From NCBI GenBank assembly GCA_003153375.1, contig PLYM01000253.1:1-64000 (forward strand): a stretch of DNA of 64,000 nucleotides, written 5' to 3'. The first letter of the stretch is position 1. The number at the start of each line of letters is the position of its first letter. Source of the DNA: Planctomycetaceae bacterium (GTDB taxonomy: Bacteria > Planctomycetota > Planctomycetia > Pirellulales > PALSA-1355). This document shows positions 8,442-19,000 of this stretch, in pieces. Below the pieces are notes generated by a model that was not told the origin of the DNA, made no database searches, and saw nothing but the letters and a program-made list of their open reading frames with translations. The position numbers and the translations under genes are program-made.

Positions 8442-10874
8442 CTAGGCCGCCGGCTTCAGAACGAGCTTATGGACAGCCGGGCCCGGCAAAAACGGGCTCG
8501 GCTTTCCTTTTTCCCAGGCCTCGTGCGCGTCGCCATAGTGCGGCGACAGCGGGTTGCCAGACTGACCACAGGGCATGTGCAGGTAGCCATCGCTCTCGCG
8601 ACCCGGCGAGACGCCCATCCGCTGCGACGCCCCGGCGCTGGGCGTTTGGATGCGCGGCATGTTGTCCCAGTCGCCCGCCAAAGGCTGCGCCGGCATGTCG
8701 AGCCACCGCGCCAGTTGCGGCACGGCCAGGCTGAGCGGATGTTGAATCTTGGTCGTGTTCTGCCGCCCCCAGGTGTAGGCGGCCAATCTGCCGCCGTCCT
8801 TGCCGGCATCGGCAATCACCGCATCGGCCGCCGCCAGCAGCAGCTCATCCCAAGAGTTGAATCGCGGATCGATCAAGTGCCCCGGACGCTCGGACACCAG
8901 CAGCCACACCGGCACTTCGGTGCGGTCGAGTGAGCCGATCGTGAATTTCTTGTCGGCCTGCCGGCAGGGACTGGTGAGCACGTCGGAAAGCTGGGCCAAG
9001 AGTTTGAGCCGAAACAGGCGGACCGCGCGAAACCCGACCGAGTCAATTGCCGCCCGCTGGCCCCAGGCATCGACATGTTTCCGCAGCTCGCCGCGCCGCG
9101 TGTCGGCGGCGACCGCTTGGTCGCTGAGCGTTTCCATCAACAGCTTCTGCCAACGCTCGAGAAACACGGCCCGATCGTCGAGCTGGATGCGCAGCATGTC
9201 GGCTTCGCTGGCTTTGTCCGTGGCTCGCAGATCGTCGCGAATTTGCATGGCTCGGGCGCCGAGGTCATAGCCACCATCGCCCAGTTTGGCCAACAGATCG
9301 CCGCTGACCACGCGGGCGTTGGCCGTCCAGATGCGGCCGTCGGCCGGATCGATGATGCGGGGATATTCCTCGGGCGGCAGGTAGCCGTCCCAACGGTGCG
9401 TGCCGTCGGCCCACGAACTGGGCAGTCGGCCGTCGAAACCGATGCGGCGCGGGATGCGGCCCAGGATGGTCCAGGCGATGCGGCCGCGGTCGTCGGCCAC
9501 GACGAAGTTCTGGTGCGGCGAGCCGCTGAGATTGGCCGCCTGCAGGGCGTCTTCGAGCGTGGTGACGTTCTCCATCTTCATCAGCCCCATGTTCACGCCC
9601 GCCGTGTCGTGCGCCACCCAGCGAATGGCGTGCGGCCGGCCTTGGTGGTCATGGTCCATGATCGGGCCCCAAATCGTCGACACCACGTCCAGCGTCTCGT
9701 CAGGCGCATCCTTGACCTTGATGGTCTCCGCGTGGTGCTCGAATTTTTTGACGCCGTCTGGCGTTCGATACGATTCCTTGTCGTCGGCATCAAGCTCAAC
9801 GATGACCACGTCGACCCAATCGCCCTCGCTGTTCGTGAATCCCCAGGCCACGTGCCCATTGCTGCCGACGATCATGGCCGGCGTGCCGGGCAGCGTGACG
9901 CCGGTGATGCGATGCTCCGCGGGCTTGTCTTGCTCACCACCACCGGTCTCGGGCAGCGCGAACGAAGCGCGATACCAGATGTGCGGCACCCGGATGCCCA
10001 GGTGCATGTCGTTGGCCATCAAGGCACGTCCGTCGACCGTGCGGGCGCCGGCCACGGCCCAATTGTTGCTGCCAACATGGAAGCTGGGCGTGAGATTCAA
10101 CGCATCGAAGGGAGTCAGCAGACGTTGGGCGACCTGGTCAGCCTTGCGAGTGTCGAAAACTTCAGGGCCGGGAATCGCTGGCGCGGCGAAGGCTTCGCCA
10201 TGGACAGGGGCGTCCCACTCGCCACCGGCCGGGGCCAGGAAATCGAACAGCGGACCGGGCAGCAGGTCGTGCATCAGACCCAGCCGCGCTTCGTCGCGGT
10301 AGTCGCCCCCTTGCAGGTCGAGATACATCGAGAACATCACCAGCCCACTGTCTTCGGGCTGCCAGGGCGCGGGCTCTTCGCCGAGCAGCATGTACTCAAA
10401 CGGTTTCTTGGCCAGCGACGCCAGCCCCGCGTTGACGCCCTGGGCATACGCCTCGACCAGCGCCCGGCTGTCTTCGGTCCCCTCGGCCAACATTCGTCGA
10501 GCCAGATCGCGAAAACGGTGTACGCGCACTTTGCGATCGGCATCGAGCACGGCCGGCCCAATGATCTCGGCCAATTCGCCGGCCGAATTGCGGCGCAGCA
10601 GATCCATTTGAAAAAAACGATCCTGTGCGTGCACGAAGCCCGTCGCGATCGCCAGGTCGATCCGATTGGCGGCGTGCAGCGTGGGAATGCCCATGCTATC
10701 GCGCTCGACCACGACCGGGGCTGACAATCCCGGGGCGCGAAGCTCGCCTGCGAGCCGCGGCAAGCTGCCGGCTACCTGCGACCGAACCCAAAGGCCCAAG
10801 CCTACTAGCAACACCACGGCCAGCACCGCGCCAATCGCCATAACTTTCAAGATTCGTTTTCGCATGCCGGGCAT
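8442..10874 (-). CDS. Penicillin acylase family N-terminal-nucleophile hydrolase
   Basis: This protein has about 810 residues. A membrane anchor or signal lies at residues 8-28, followed by the acylase A-chain (PVVVERDSMGIPTLHA, FVHAQDRFFQMDLLRR). The autocatalytic cleavage site is HVGSNNWAVAG, in which the Ser near residue 269 becomes the N-terminal nucleophile of the B-chain. The order and length match penicillin G acylase and acyl-homoserine-lactone acylases. The enzyme should cleave an amide between an acyl group and an amine in the periplasm; the natural substrate (a beta-lactam, a homoserine lactone or another amide) cannot be told from the sequence. ATG codons at 10874 and 10865 and a GTG at 10889 are all open, and none has a strong ribosome site. 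It converges on the Cys-rich gene. Confidence 0.88.
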   Translation of the reverse strand: MPGMRKRILKVMAIGAVLAVVLLVGLGLWVRSQVAGSLPRLAGELRAPGLSAPVVVERDSMGIPTLHAANRIDLAIATGFVHAQDRFFQMDLLRRNSAGELAEIIGPAVLDADRKVRVHRFRDLARRMLAEGTEDSRALVEAYAQGVNAGLASLAKKPFEYMLLGEEPAPWQPEDSGLVMFSMYLDLQGGDYRDEARLGLMHDLLPGPLFDFLAPAGGEWDAPVHGEAFAAPAIPGPEVFDTRKADQVAQRLLTPFDALNLTPSFHVGSNNWAVAGARTVDGRALMANDMHLGIRVPHIWYRASFALPETGGGEQDKPAEHRITGVTLPGTPAMIVGSNGHVAWGFTNSEGDWVDVVIVELDADDKESYRTPDGVKKFEHHAETIKVKDAPDETLDVVSTIWGPIMDHDHQGRPHAIRWVAHDTAGVNMGLMKMENVTTLEDALQAANLSGSPHQNFVVADDRGRIAWTILGRIPRRIGFDGRLPSSWADGTHRWDGYLPPEEYPRIIDPADGRIWTANARVVSGDLLAKLGDGGYDLGARAMQIRDDLRATDKASEADMLRIQLDDRAVFLERWQKLLMETLSDQAVAADTRRGELRKHVDAWGQRAAIDSVGFRAVRLFRLKLLAQLSDVLTSPCRQADKKFTIGSLDRTEVPVWLLVSERPGHLIDPRFNSWDELLLAAADAVIADAGKDGGRLAAYTWGRQNTTKIQHPLSLAVPQLARWLDMPAQPLAGDWDNMPRIQTPSAGASQRMGVSPGRESDGYLHMPCGQSGNPLSPHYGDAHEAWEKGKPSPFLPGPAVHKLVLKPAA

Positions 10875-11027
10875 ATTGGCACGCCGCACTCGCGGGTGTC
10901 AAGTTTCGTGTAGCGCCACGACCGGTAATCTGCTTTGGACTCGACCGCGCGGCAACGCTATGTTGATGGAGGTTGCCGACGACACTGGAGCTGCGGGGCA
11001 ACGATTCAGGGTATCTCGGAGGTCACC

Positions 11028-12809
11028 ATGCGAGCGAATGCCTGGCTCCGTACTTGGCGACTTGCGGTCGCCGTTGTCGCTTGTTCGATCGCGAGCGCCA
11101 CGCAAGCCGCGGCGGCCGAGTCGCTGTTGGGAAAAGCCCCCGATTTCGAGCTACTCGACGTCGCCGGCAAACGGCACGCCAGCGGCGAATGGACCGAGGC
11201 CAAGGCCGTGGTCGTGATGTTCCTGGGCACGGAGTGCCCGCTGGCCAAGATTTATGCGGGCCGGGTCAATCAATTGGCCGCCACCTACGGGCCTCGCGGC
11301 GTGCGGTTCGTAGCCATCGACGCCAATGTGCAGGACACGGCCGAGGAGATCGCGGCCTTCGTGCGCGACAACGAGCTGCAATTTCCCGTTCTTGTCGACC
11401 CGGGCAATACGGTCGCCGACCGGTTCGGCGCGGTGCGCACGCCCGAGGTGTTCCTGATCGACGGCAATCGCATGGTGCGTTATCACGGCCGGGTCGACGA
11501 CCAATACGGCGTCGGCGTGCAACGGTCCGAGCCCACGCGACGCGATCTGGTCGAGGCTCTTGACGAGCTTCTGGCTGGCAAAGACGTCAGCCAGGCCGAA
11601 CTGCCGGTCGCGGGCTGCTTCATCGGCCGCGCGACCAAACCCACCGCCAGCGACATCATCTACTCCAAGCACGTGGCGCGGATCTTTCAGCAGCATTGCG
11701 TCGAGTGCCATCGCCCCGGCGAGATCGGGCCCTTCCCGCTGACGAGTTATCAAGAGACCGTGGGCTGGGGCGAGACGATTCGCGAGGTGGTCAGCGAGGG
11801 GCGGATGCCGCCGTGGTTTGCCGATCCGCGGCATGGCAAGTTCTTCAATGACTGCCGGCTGTCGGACGAGCAGAAGCGGCAGATCGGCCAATGGGTGGCC
11901 GGCGGTTGTCCGGAGGGTGACCCGCACGATCTGCCGGAGCCGCGTCAGTTCGTCAACGGCTGGAACATCGCCGAGCCGAATCTGGTGCTGAAGATGGCCC
12001 AGGAGCCGTATCACGTGCCCCCCGAGGGAGTGATCGATTACCAGAACTTTGTGATCGATCCTAAGTTCACCGAGGACAAATGGATCGTGGCCAGCGAAGC
12101 CCGGCCGGGCAATCGCGCGGTCGTGCACCACATCCTGGTGTTTCTGAAGACGCCCGACGACAAGGACGACATACTCCGCGGCTCACTGCTGGCGGCCTAT
12201 GCGCCCGGCTCGCCGCCGCGCACGGCGCATACCAAGGGCCTGGCCAAGAAGATTCCGGCCGGCTCGAAGATCGTGATGCAAATCCACTACACGCCCACCG
12301 GCAAGGCCCAGGACGATCTGAGTTCGTTCGGGCTGGTGTTCTGCGACGCCAAGGAAGTGACGCAAGTCGTCGAGTCGGGCTGGGCGCTCAACATCCTGTT
12401 CGAGATTCCCCCGGGCGCGAAGGACTACAAGGTCTTGTCGCAGCATCGATTCGCCGACGACCGGCTGCTGCTGGCAATGACCCCGCACATGCACGTGCGC
12501 GGCAAATCGTTTCGCTACGAGGCCATCTATCCCGACAAGCGGCGCGAGATCCTGCTCGACGTGCCACGGTGGGACTTCAACTGGCAGATCGATTATGAAC
12601 TGGCCGAGCCCAAGCTGATGCCCAAGGGCACGGTGATTCGCTGCGAGGCCCATTATGACAATTCGGCCGACAACCCGTCGAATCCCGACCCGAAGCGGGC
12701 GGTGCGCTTTGGCGAACAGACGTGGGATGAGATGATGATCGGCTGGTTCGTGGCCTGCACCCTGCCGGCCGATACGAAAACCGCGCAGACAAAAACCAGC
12801 GGCCCTTGA
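11028..12809 (+). CDS. Redoxin - heme c - copper monooxygenase fusion protein (copy 2)
   Basis: This 593-residue paralogue of the gene at 1459-3492 has the same order: signal peptide (10-30), redoxin domain with GTECPL around Cys70 (no second Cys), heme site CVECH at 224-228, and a C-terminal region like peptidylglycine monooxygenase. All copper-ligand positions are present: His367-368, His420 in HYTPTG, HMH 487-489 and Met569 in DEMM. It lacks the 80-residue tail of copy 1. The ATG at 11028 has a CGGAGG ribosome site. The next gene, an ABC ATPase, starts 29 bases downstream on the same strand, so co-transcription is likely. That association resembles copper-enzyme loci served by NosFY-type ABC exporters, which is only an analogy. 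Confidence 0.82.
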   Translation: MRANAWLRTWRLAVAVVACSIASATQAAAAESLLGKAPDFELLDVAGKRHASGEWTEAKAVVVMFLGTECPLAKIYAGRVNQLAATYGPRGVRFVAIDANVQDTAEEIAAFVRDNELQFPVLVDPGNTVADRFGAVRTPEVFLIDGNRMVRYHGRVDDQYGVGVQRSEPTRRDLVEALDELLAGKDVSQAELPVAGCFIGRATKPTASDIIYSKHVARIFQQHCVECHRPGEIGPFPLTSYQETVGWGETIREVVSEGRMPPWFADPRHGKFFNDCRLSDEQKRQIGQWVAGGCPEGDPHDLPEPRQFVNGWNIAEPNLVLKMAQEPYHVPPEGVIDYQNFVIDPKFTEDKWIVASEARPGNRAVVHHILVFLKTPDDKDDILRGSLLAAYAPGSPPRTAHTKGLAKKIPAGSKIVMQIHYTPTGKAQDDLSSFGLVFCDAKEVTQVVESGWALNILFEIPPGAKDYKVLSQHRFADDRLLLAMTPHMHVRGKSFRYEAIYPDKRREILLDVPRWDFNWQIDYELAEPKLMPKGTVIRCEAHYDNSADNPSNPDPKRAVRFGEQTWDEMMIGWFVACTLPADTKTAQTKTSGP

Positions 12810-12838
12810 AACCTTTTTATTTGCCTTCAGGGGTGCTC

Positions 12839-13732
12839 GTGTCTGTCATCGAGATCGAGTCGCTGTCGCGCAGCTACGGGCGCCGTCGCGGAATTGAATC
12901 CATCAGTTTTTCCGTGCCACAGGGCACGGTGTTTGGCTTCCTGGGGCCCAACGGCGCCGGCAAGACCACGGCCATTCGCGTATTGGTCGGGCTGCTGCGA
13001 CCCTCGGCCGGGTCGGCCCGCATTCGCGGGCTCGACTGTTGGCGCGACAGCCGCGCGATCAAGGCCGAAGTCGGCTACATGCCCGGCGACGTGCGGCTGC
13101 AACCTTGGCTCGATGGCGCGCAGGCACTGGCCATCTGGGGCCAGATTCGCCGCCGTCCGCTGACCGCCTATGGGCGTGAGCTGGCCGAGATGTTCGACCT
13201 GGATCTGTCGGTCAAGGTGCGCAACATGTCGCGCGGCATGCGGCAGAAGCTGGGACTCATTCTGGCCCTGGCCCACCGGCCGCAACTGCTGATTCTCGAC
13301 GAGCCAACCGTGACGCTCGATCCGCTGATGCAGGCCGCCGTGCAAAGGCTGCTGCGCGCGATGGCCCAGCAGGGACACACGATTCTGTTCTCGAGCCACA
13401 CGCTGGGCGAAGTCGACCAGTTGTGCGACCACGTGGTCATGATTCGCCGGGGACGGATCGTGGCCAACGAATCGCTGCTCACGCTGCGCCGGCACGCGGG
13501 CCACCGGGTGACAATTCGCTGGGCCGATGCCGCCGCGGCCGCCGTCGCGCCGCCGCCGTTCCTGACTCTGGACAGTCAGGGCGGCACCGTGTGGACGGGC
13601 ATGCTGAGCGGGCCCGTCGAACCGCTCGTTCGCTGGCTGGCCGAGCGCTCGATCGAAGATCTGGCCATCGGCCCGCCCGACTTGGAGACGTTGTTCCGCA
13701 AGTTCTACGACTCGACGAAGGAGTCGCCATGA
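12839..13732 (+). CDS. ABC transporter ATP-binding protein (ABC-2 type)
   Basis: This 297-residue ATPase has Walker A GPNGAGKTT (about 40-48), the signature NMSRGMRQK (an ABC-2/drug-exporter variant), Walker B LLILDEPTVTLD, and the switch His in SSHTLGEVD. About 80 residues after the core form a small mixed domain, as in NatA/NosF/CcmA-type exporters. A GTG at 12839 preceded by AGGGG is preferred; a TTG at 12806 would overlap the upstream stop codon. Its stop overlaps the ATG of the permease (ATGA), so translation is coupled. The two proteins should form an exporter or membrane machine; the cargo is unknown. Confidence 0.92.
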   Translation: MSVIEIESLSRSYGRRRGIESISFSVPQGTVFGFLGPNGAGKTTAIRVLVGLLRPSAGSARIRGLDCWRDSRAIKAEVGYMPGDVRLQPWLDGAQALAIWGQIRRRPLTAYGRELAEMFDLDLSVKVRNMSRGMRQKLGLILALAHRPQLLILDEPTVTLDPLMQAAVQRLLRAMAQQGHTILFSSHTLGEVDQLCDHVVMIRRGRIVANESLLTLRRHAGHRVTIRWADAAAAAVAPPPFLTLDSQGGTVWTGMLSGPVEPLVRWLAERSIEDLAIGPPDLETLFRKFYDSTKESP

Positions 13733-14544
13733 ATCGCGGGCTGCTGCGCAAGGCGTTTCACGAGATCTGGCCCACGACCGTGCTGTGCGGCGTGTGGCTG
13801 TTCGGCGTCGAGGCGGCGTTGGCCTACGTTCTACCGACGTTCGAAGCCCAGCTTGCCGACGCGATGCGACAGATTGGGTTCATCAAGACGTTCGTCGGCG
13901 TGATGCTCGGCGTCAACACGTCGGGCAACCTCGGACCCGAGGCGATTCAAGCGTATGCCTGGGTGCACCCGGTCGTGCTGGCGCTGGTCTGGACCCATGC
14001 GCTGGTCTGCTGCACGCGCACTCCGGCCGGCGAGGTGGATCGCGGCACGGCCGACGTGATCTTCACGCTTCCGGTCAGCCGCTGGGAAATCCTGATCAAC
14101 GAAACGCTGGTGTGGATCGTGGCGTCGTTGTTCATCCTGGCACTGACGCTGTTGGGATACCTGTTCGGCGGTCAGCTCACCGAGGCCAGCGAGCCGGTCG
14201 CTCTTTCGCGATTGCTGATCGTGCTGGCCAACATGTTCTGCATGCTGATGGCCGTGGGCGGGCTGGCCTGGCTCGTGTCGGCGCTGTGTGATCGGCGCGG
14301 CACGGCCATCGCGATCGCCTTTGCCGTGCTGCTCACCTCGTTCCTGCTCAACTTCCTGGCCCAATTCTGGAACGTCGCCGAACGTCTGTCATTCCTCGGC
14401 CTGCTGAACTACTTCCGCCCGCTGTTCGTCTTCCGCGACGGCACCGTTCCCTGGCACGACATGAGCGTGCTCGCCGGCACGGCAATCGTGCTGTGGATCG
14501 CAGCCGGCATCGTCTTCAGCCGGCGGGACGTGTGTACGGTGTGA
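13729..14544 (+). CDS. ABC-2 type transporter permease
   Basis: This 271-residue membrane protein has about six predicted helices. The first lies at residues 18-36 and others cover roughly 80-110, 125-150, 165-195, 200-225 and the C-terminus. The loop GEVDRGTADVIFTLPVSRWEIL is the conserved ABC-2 coupling segment (an aGE-rGT-PvsR pattern). It pairs with the ATPase whose stop codon overlaps its start. No second permease is nearby, so it probably acts as a homodimer. A short tail (FSRRDVCTV) ends it. Confidence 0.9.
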   Translation: MNRGLLRKAFHEIWPTTVLCGVWLFGVEAALAYVLPTFEAQLADAMRQIGFIKTFVGVMLGVNTSGNLGPEAIQAYAWVHPVVLALVWTHALVCCTRTPAGEVDRGTADVIFTLPVSRWEILINETLVWIVASLFILALTLLGYLFGGQLTEASEPVALSRLLIVLANMFCMLMAVGGLAWLVSALCDRRGTAIAIAFAVLLTSFLLNFLAQFWNVAERLSFLGLLNYFRPLFVFRDGTVPWHDMSVLAGTAIVLWIAAGIVFSRRDVCTV

Positions 14545-14583
14545 GGAGACAGGCCCTACGCACGCAATCCATTCGGTCAGGGC

Positions 14584-16008
14584 TCAGGCCAGAATCTCTT
14601 TGATCACCTCGCCATGCACGTCCGTCAGCCGGCGGTTGGCGCCGTTGAAGCGGTAGGTGAGCTTGGTGTGGTCGATGCCCATCAGGTGCAGGATCGTGGC
14701 GTGCAGGTCGTAGCACCAGGTGGGTTGGAGCGATTTCCAGGCCCATTCGTCGCTCTGACCGTGGGCCACGCCCCCCTTGATACCGGCGCCGGCGAGCCAG
14801 GAGACGAAGGTGCCGGCGTTGTGGTCGCGGCCGGCGGCGCCCTGACTGAAGGGCATGCGGCCGAACTCGGTGGTCCAGACGATCAGCGTGTCTTCGAACA
14901 TGCCCCGGGCTTTGAGATCCTGCACCAAGGCGGCGCACGGCTGGTCGGTGGCCAGAGCGATGGGCGGCAGCTCGGTGTTGATGTTGGCGTGATTGTCCCA
15001 ATTGCCGCTCGGCCCCGCCGCGCCGCTCCACACCTGCACGAAGCGCACGCCCCGTTCGAGCATTCGCCGGGCGATCAGGCAGTTGCGGCCGAACCCGGCG
15101 GTCGGCGCTGCGTCGAGACCATACATGCTCTGCGTCTGAGCGGTCTCGCGCGACACGTCCAACGCCTCGGGCGCGCTGAGTTGCATGCGGGCGGCCAACT
15201 CATAGGAGGCGATGCGGGCTTCAAGTCGCGAGTCGCCCGACCAGCGCGCTTCGTGAGCCCGATTGGCGGCGGCCAGCAGCGTCTGGCCGTCGCGCTCGCT
15301 GTCAGGGGTGATAAACGATGCCGACTTGGGCGGAAACAGGTCGGCAATTGGATCGGCCAGGTGGGGCCGAATGATCGTGCCCTGGTGCTTGACCGGCAAA
15401 AAGGCGGCCGAGAAGTTGCCCTGGTTGTTGTAGGGCAGCCCCTTGGCGTCGGGCATGACCACGAACGTGGGCAGGTTGTCGGTAAGGTTGCCTAGCCCAT
15501 AGCCGATCCACGCGCCCATGCAGGGAAAGCCGGGCAACACGAAGCCCGTGTTCTGCATATAGCTGGCCGGGCCGTGGACGTTGGTTTTCGACGACATCGA
15601 CATCAGGAACGCCAGATCGTCGACGCACCGGGCCATGTGCGGAAAGACACTGCTCACCCAGCGACCGCTCTGGCCATACTGCTTGAATTCAAACGGGCTC
15701 TTCAGAACTTTGAAGCCCGGCGACCCGGTGACTGATTCCACCTTGGTATCGCCGCCGGGGTCGAATTTTTGGCCAGCCAGTTCCGATAGCCGAGGCTTGT
15801 AGTCGAACGTGTCCATGGGGCTGGCGCCGCCGTTCATGAACAATTGCACGACGCGCTTGACGCGGGCCCGATGGTGCAGCCCGCCGTTGAGATCGCCGGC
15901 CGCGGCGGGCTCCGCCCGCAGATCGTTGCGGCCCAGCAAGTGCGCCAGCGCCAACGAGCCGAATCCGCTGCCCAGGTTCAAGAGCAGGTCGCGTCGCGTT
16001 AAGGACAT
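14584..16008 (-). CDS. DUF1501 domain protein (sulfatase-like fold, Tat-exported)
   Basis: This protein has 474 residues from the ATG at 16008. The N-terminus SLTRRDLLLNLGSG followed by a hydrophobic stretch is a twin-arginine signal. The body is DUF1501: RVVQLFMNGGASPMDTFDYKP near the start, HGPASYMQNTGF, ARRMLERGVRFVQVWSG, WDNHANI, TEFGRMPF and HNAGTFVSWLAGAGIKGG. DUF1501 proteins belong to the alkaline phosphatase/sulfatase superfamily, and the His/Asp/Asn positions above are the expected metal-site region. The gene follows the DUF1549/DUF1553 gene by 17 bases on the same strand, the standard planctomycete pair. Together they are thought to act on complex carbohydrates or other polymers in the periplasm, though this is not proven. 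Confidence 0.93.
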   Translation of the reverse strand: MSLTRRDLLLNLGSGFGSLALAHLLGRNDLRAEPAAAGDLNGGLHHRARVKRVVQLFMNGGASPMDTFDYKPRLSELAGQKFDPGGDTKVESVTGSPGFKVLKSPFEFKQYGQSGRWVSSVFPHMARCVDDLAFLMSMSSKTNVHGPASYMQNTGFVLPGFPCMGAWIGYGLGNLTDNLPTFVVMPDAKGLPYNNQGNFSAAFLPVKHQGTIIRPHLADPIADLFPPKSASFITPDSERDGQTLLAAANRAHEARWSGDSRLEARIASYELAARMQLSAPEALDVSRETAQTQSMYGLDAAPTAGFGRNCLIARRMLERGVRFVQVWSGAAGPSGNWDNHANINTELPPIALATDQPCAALVQDLKARGMFEDTLIVWTTEFGRMPFSQGAAGRDHNAGTFVSWLAGAGIKGGVAHGQSDEWAWKSLQPTWCYDLHATILHLMGIDHTKLTYRFNGANRRLTDVHGEVIKEILA

Positions 16009-16025
16009 GGCGGGACTCCGGCGTC

Positions 16026-19000
16026 TCAATTCACGAACACGAATTCGTTGGTGTTGAACAGCATGCGACAGGCGTTGGCCAGGCCATGGCGCTCGGCATA
16101 GGCCGACCACTGACTGCTCTCGTCGACCGTGGGCTCGCGCAGCAGGACCAGGCGAAACAGCAATCGAATTCGCTCAGGCGTCGTAGAGGCCGAGGCGTTG
16201 AGCCGGGCGGCTGTGTGTTCGCTCTGGCGCACGACGAACGGGTTGTCGAGCAATGACAAGGCTTGCAACGCGGTGACCGAGGCGCTGCGCACTGGCGCCA
16301 ACTGCGAACCGTCGGGACAATCCAGCGATTCCATCAACGGGTCGGGCAGCGTGCGAAACAGGAAGCGATAGACCGAGCGGCGGAAATTTCCGGGCGAGTC
16401 GACGTCGAAGCCGCGATAGTCGATGTTGGGCGTCACGTGGATGCCCTTGGATTCGTTGAACTGGCGGACCGAAGGCCCCCCCATCGCCAGGTCGAGCTTG
16501 CCGCTGGCCTGCAACACGGCATCGCGAATGCACTCGGCATCGAGTCGTCGGGAGTTCATTCTCCACAGCTGCCGGTTGTCGCCGTCGATCCGCGCGCTGG
16601 CCGCGTCAACCGCCGAACTTTGCCGATAGGTGGCGCTGGTCACGATCAGCCGGTGCAATGCCTTGAGAGAACCGCCACTGTCACGGAACTCGACGGCTAA
16701 CCAGTCGAGCAACTCGGGGTGCGAGGGCGTACCGCCCATGTGGCCCAGGTCGTTGGGCGAATCGACGATGCCGCGATCGAAATGGTAGTGCCAGACACGA
16801 TTGACGATCGACCGCCAGACGAGCACGTTCGCCGGATCGGTGAGCCAGGCGGCCATCGCCCGGCGGCGGGCACCTTCGTCGTCGCTCGTGGGCAGGTCGA
16901 ACTTCGCGGCCAGGCCAGGCACGGCCGACAGGGCGCCCGGCGTGGCTTCAGCCAACGGTTGGTTGATGTCGCCGCGTCGCAGCACGTGGACCGGACGCGG
17001 TTTTTCGGCGGGCCGGAAATTATTATTGCCCCTGAACTCGTGGCAGGCGGCATAGACCGCCTGCTGCGCCGGCAATGCGGCCAATTGTCCTTCGAGATTC
17101 CACTCCAACAGCGCGCGGGCCAAGGCCACGCGCTCGTCGATCGTGCGTTCGGCCGCCGAACGGGCGAGGATCGCCGCCGGCTCGGGCCCGCCCGGGTGCG
17201 CGGGCAGCGGTCGGGCCGCCGCCGGATTGGCACTAGCGGTCAGCGACAACCGCGCCCGGCCAATCAGGTGGCTGCGGCCGTGTTGCTGGTCGAGCACGAC
17301 CGAGAGGCGTGTGCCGGGGGCGAGATGGAGCGGTTCCCGCAAGACGAAGGTGGCCGCGTGGTCCTTGCCGACTTGCGGATAAATGCCCCAGGCGGTTTCG
17401 ATCTTGCCATCCATCGCGGCGGCGACCCCCCAACCATCTTGATCGAAATCGGCAAACGCGCCGGCCAGCGGCACGGCCACCGGCTCTCCACCACTGGCGG
17501 GCGTGGCCAGCAACTTGAACTCCGAGAGGTGCAGGTTGCCGTTCTCCTGCCGGCCGGGTCCACGGTGCGGCAGGCTGGAATCGCTCAATACCTCCAGCTT
17601 CACGGCGGTGACGGCCGGCAACTCGGTCTCGAACGTGAAGGTGTAGGTGTCTTTGTCCGGCAGGGTGCCTCCGAACAGTTGCGAGCCGTCCGGTTGCAAC
17701 GCGACCGTTGCTCCGCCGGCGGAAGTGGTAGTGGCCACGACCGGCACCCAAGTGCTGCCCGCGCGGCGGAATTCCTCTTCGAGCGCTGCCACTTCGCTTT
17801 GCATTCGCGCGTCGCCCAACAGTTGTTCGGCCGTCAGCGCCGCGGCGGACTGCTTTTGCCGCGTCAGCAGCCGACGCTGCTGGTGTACCGCTGGGTCGGG
17901 GTCGAACAGCCGATCGGCCCGGTCGACGCCGGCGAACACGGCTTGCAGGTTGTAATAATCGGCCTGCGAGATCGGATCGAACTTGTGATTGTGGCACCGC
18001 GCGCAGTGAACGGTGGTGCTGGTGAAGGTCGACATCACGTTGGTGATCATGTCGTCGCGATCGAGCACCTGCGCCAGTTTCTTGTCGACCGTGTCGTCGA
18101 CGATGCACATCAGCGAACTCTCGTCCCAAGGGCCAGCCGCCAGAAAGCCCAAGGCGACGGTCGCCTGCGAATCGTCTGGATAGAGCACGTCGCCCGCCAC
18201 CTGCTCGCGGACAAACCGCGTGTAGGGCTTGTCGTCGTTGAACGAGCGGATCAGGTAATCGCGATAGGGCCAGGCGTGTTCGCGCGGCCGGTCCTGGTCG
18301 TTGCCGTGCGTTTCGGCAAAGTGAATCACATCCATCCAATGGCGGGCCCAACGTTCGCCATAGCGAGGACTGGCCAGCAGTCGATCGACCAGCCGCTCGT
18401 AAGCATCGGCCGACGGGTCGGCCACGAAGTCGTCCAACTCCTCCGGCGTGGGCGCCAGCCCGGTAAGATCCAACGTCACGCGGCGCAGCAGCGTGCGGCG
18501 ATCCGCCTCGGGCGAGGATTGCAGGCCATGCTTTGCCATGTTCACCGCCACGAACGCATCGATCGGGTTGCGGCTGGCTGCAGTCGCCGTGGCCGGCACG
18601 GCCGGTTGCACCAGGGGCCGCAGCGACCAATGCTCCGGCCCGGCCGGTTTCGTGGCATCGCCTTCGGCCGGCCAGTTGGCGCCCTGATCAATCCAGACCC
18701 GGATCAGCTCGACGGCGGCCGGCTGCAGCGGGTCGCCTTTGGGAGGCATGCGGCGATCGTTGTCGGTCGAGGTGATGCGATCGACCAGCGGGCTTTCGCC
18801 GCTCTTTTGCGGCACGATCGCGACGCCGTTGTCGCCGCCGCGGGTCGCGTCGTCGCGGCGGTCGAGTCGCAAGCCGCTTTCCTGTTGCTTCTCGCCGTGG
18901 CAGGAAAAACAGTGCGCCGCCAGCAGAGGACGGACGTCACGATTGAAATCAACCATGTCGGCCGTGGCACCGCGCGCCCCAACGAGCGTGAGCATCACCG

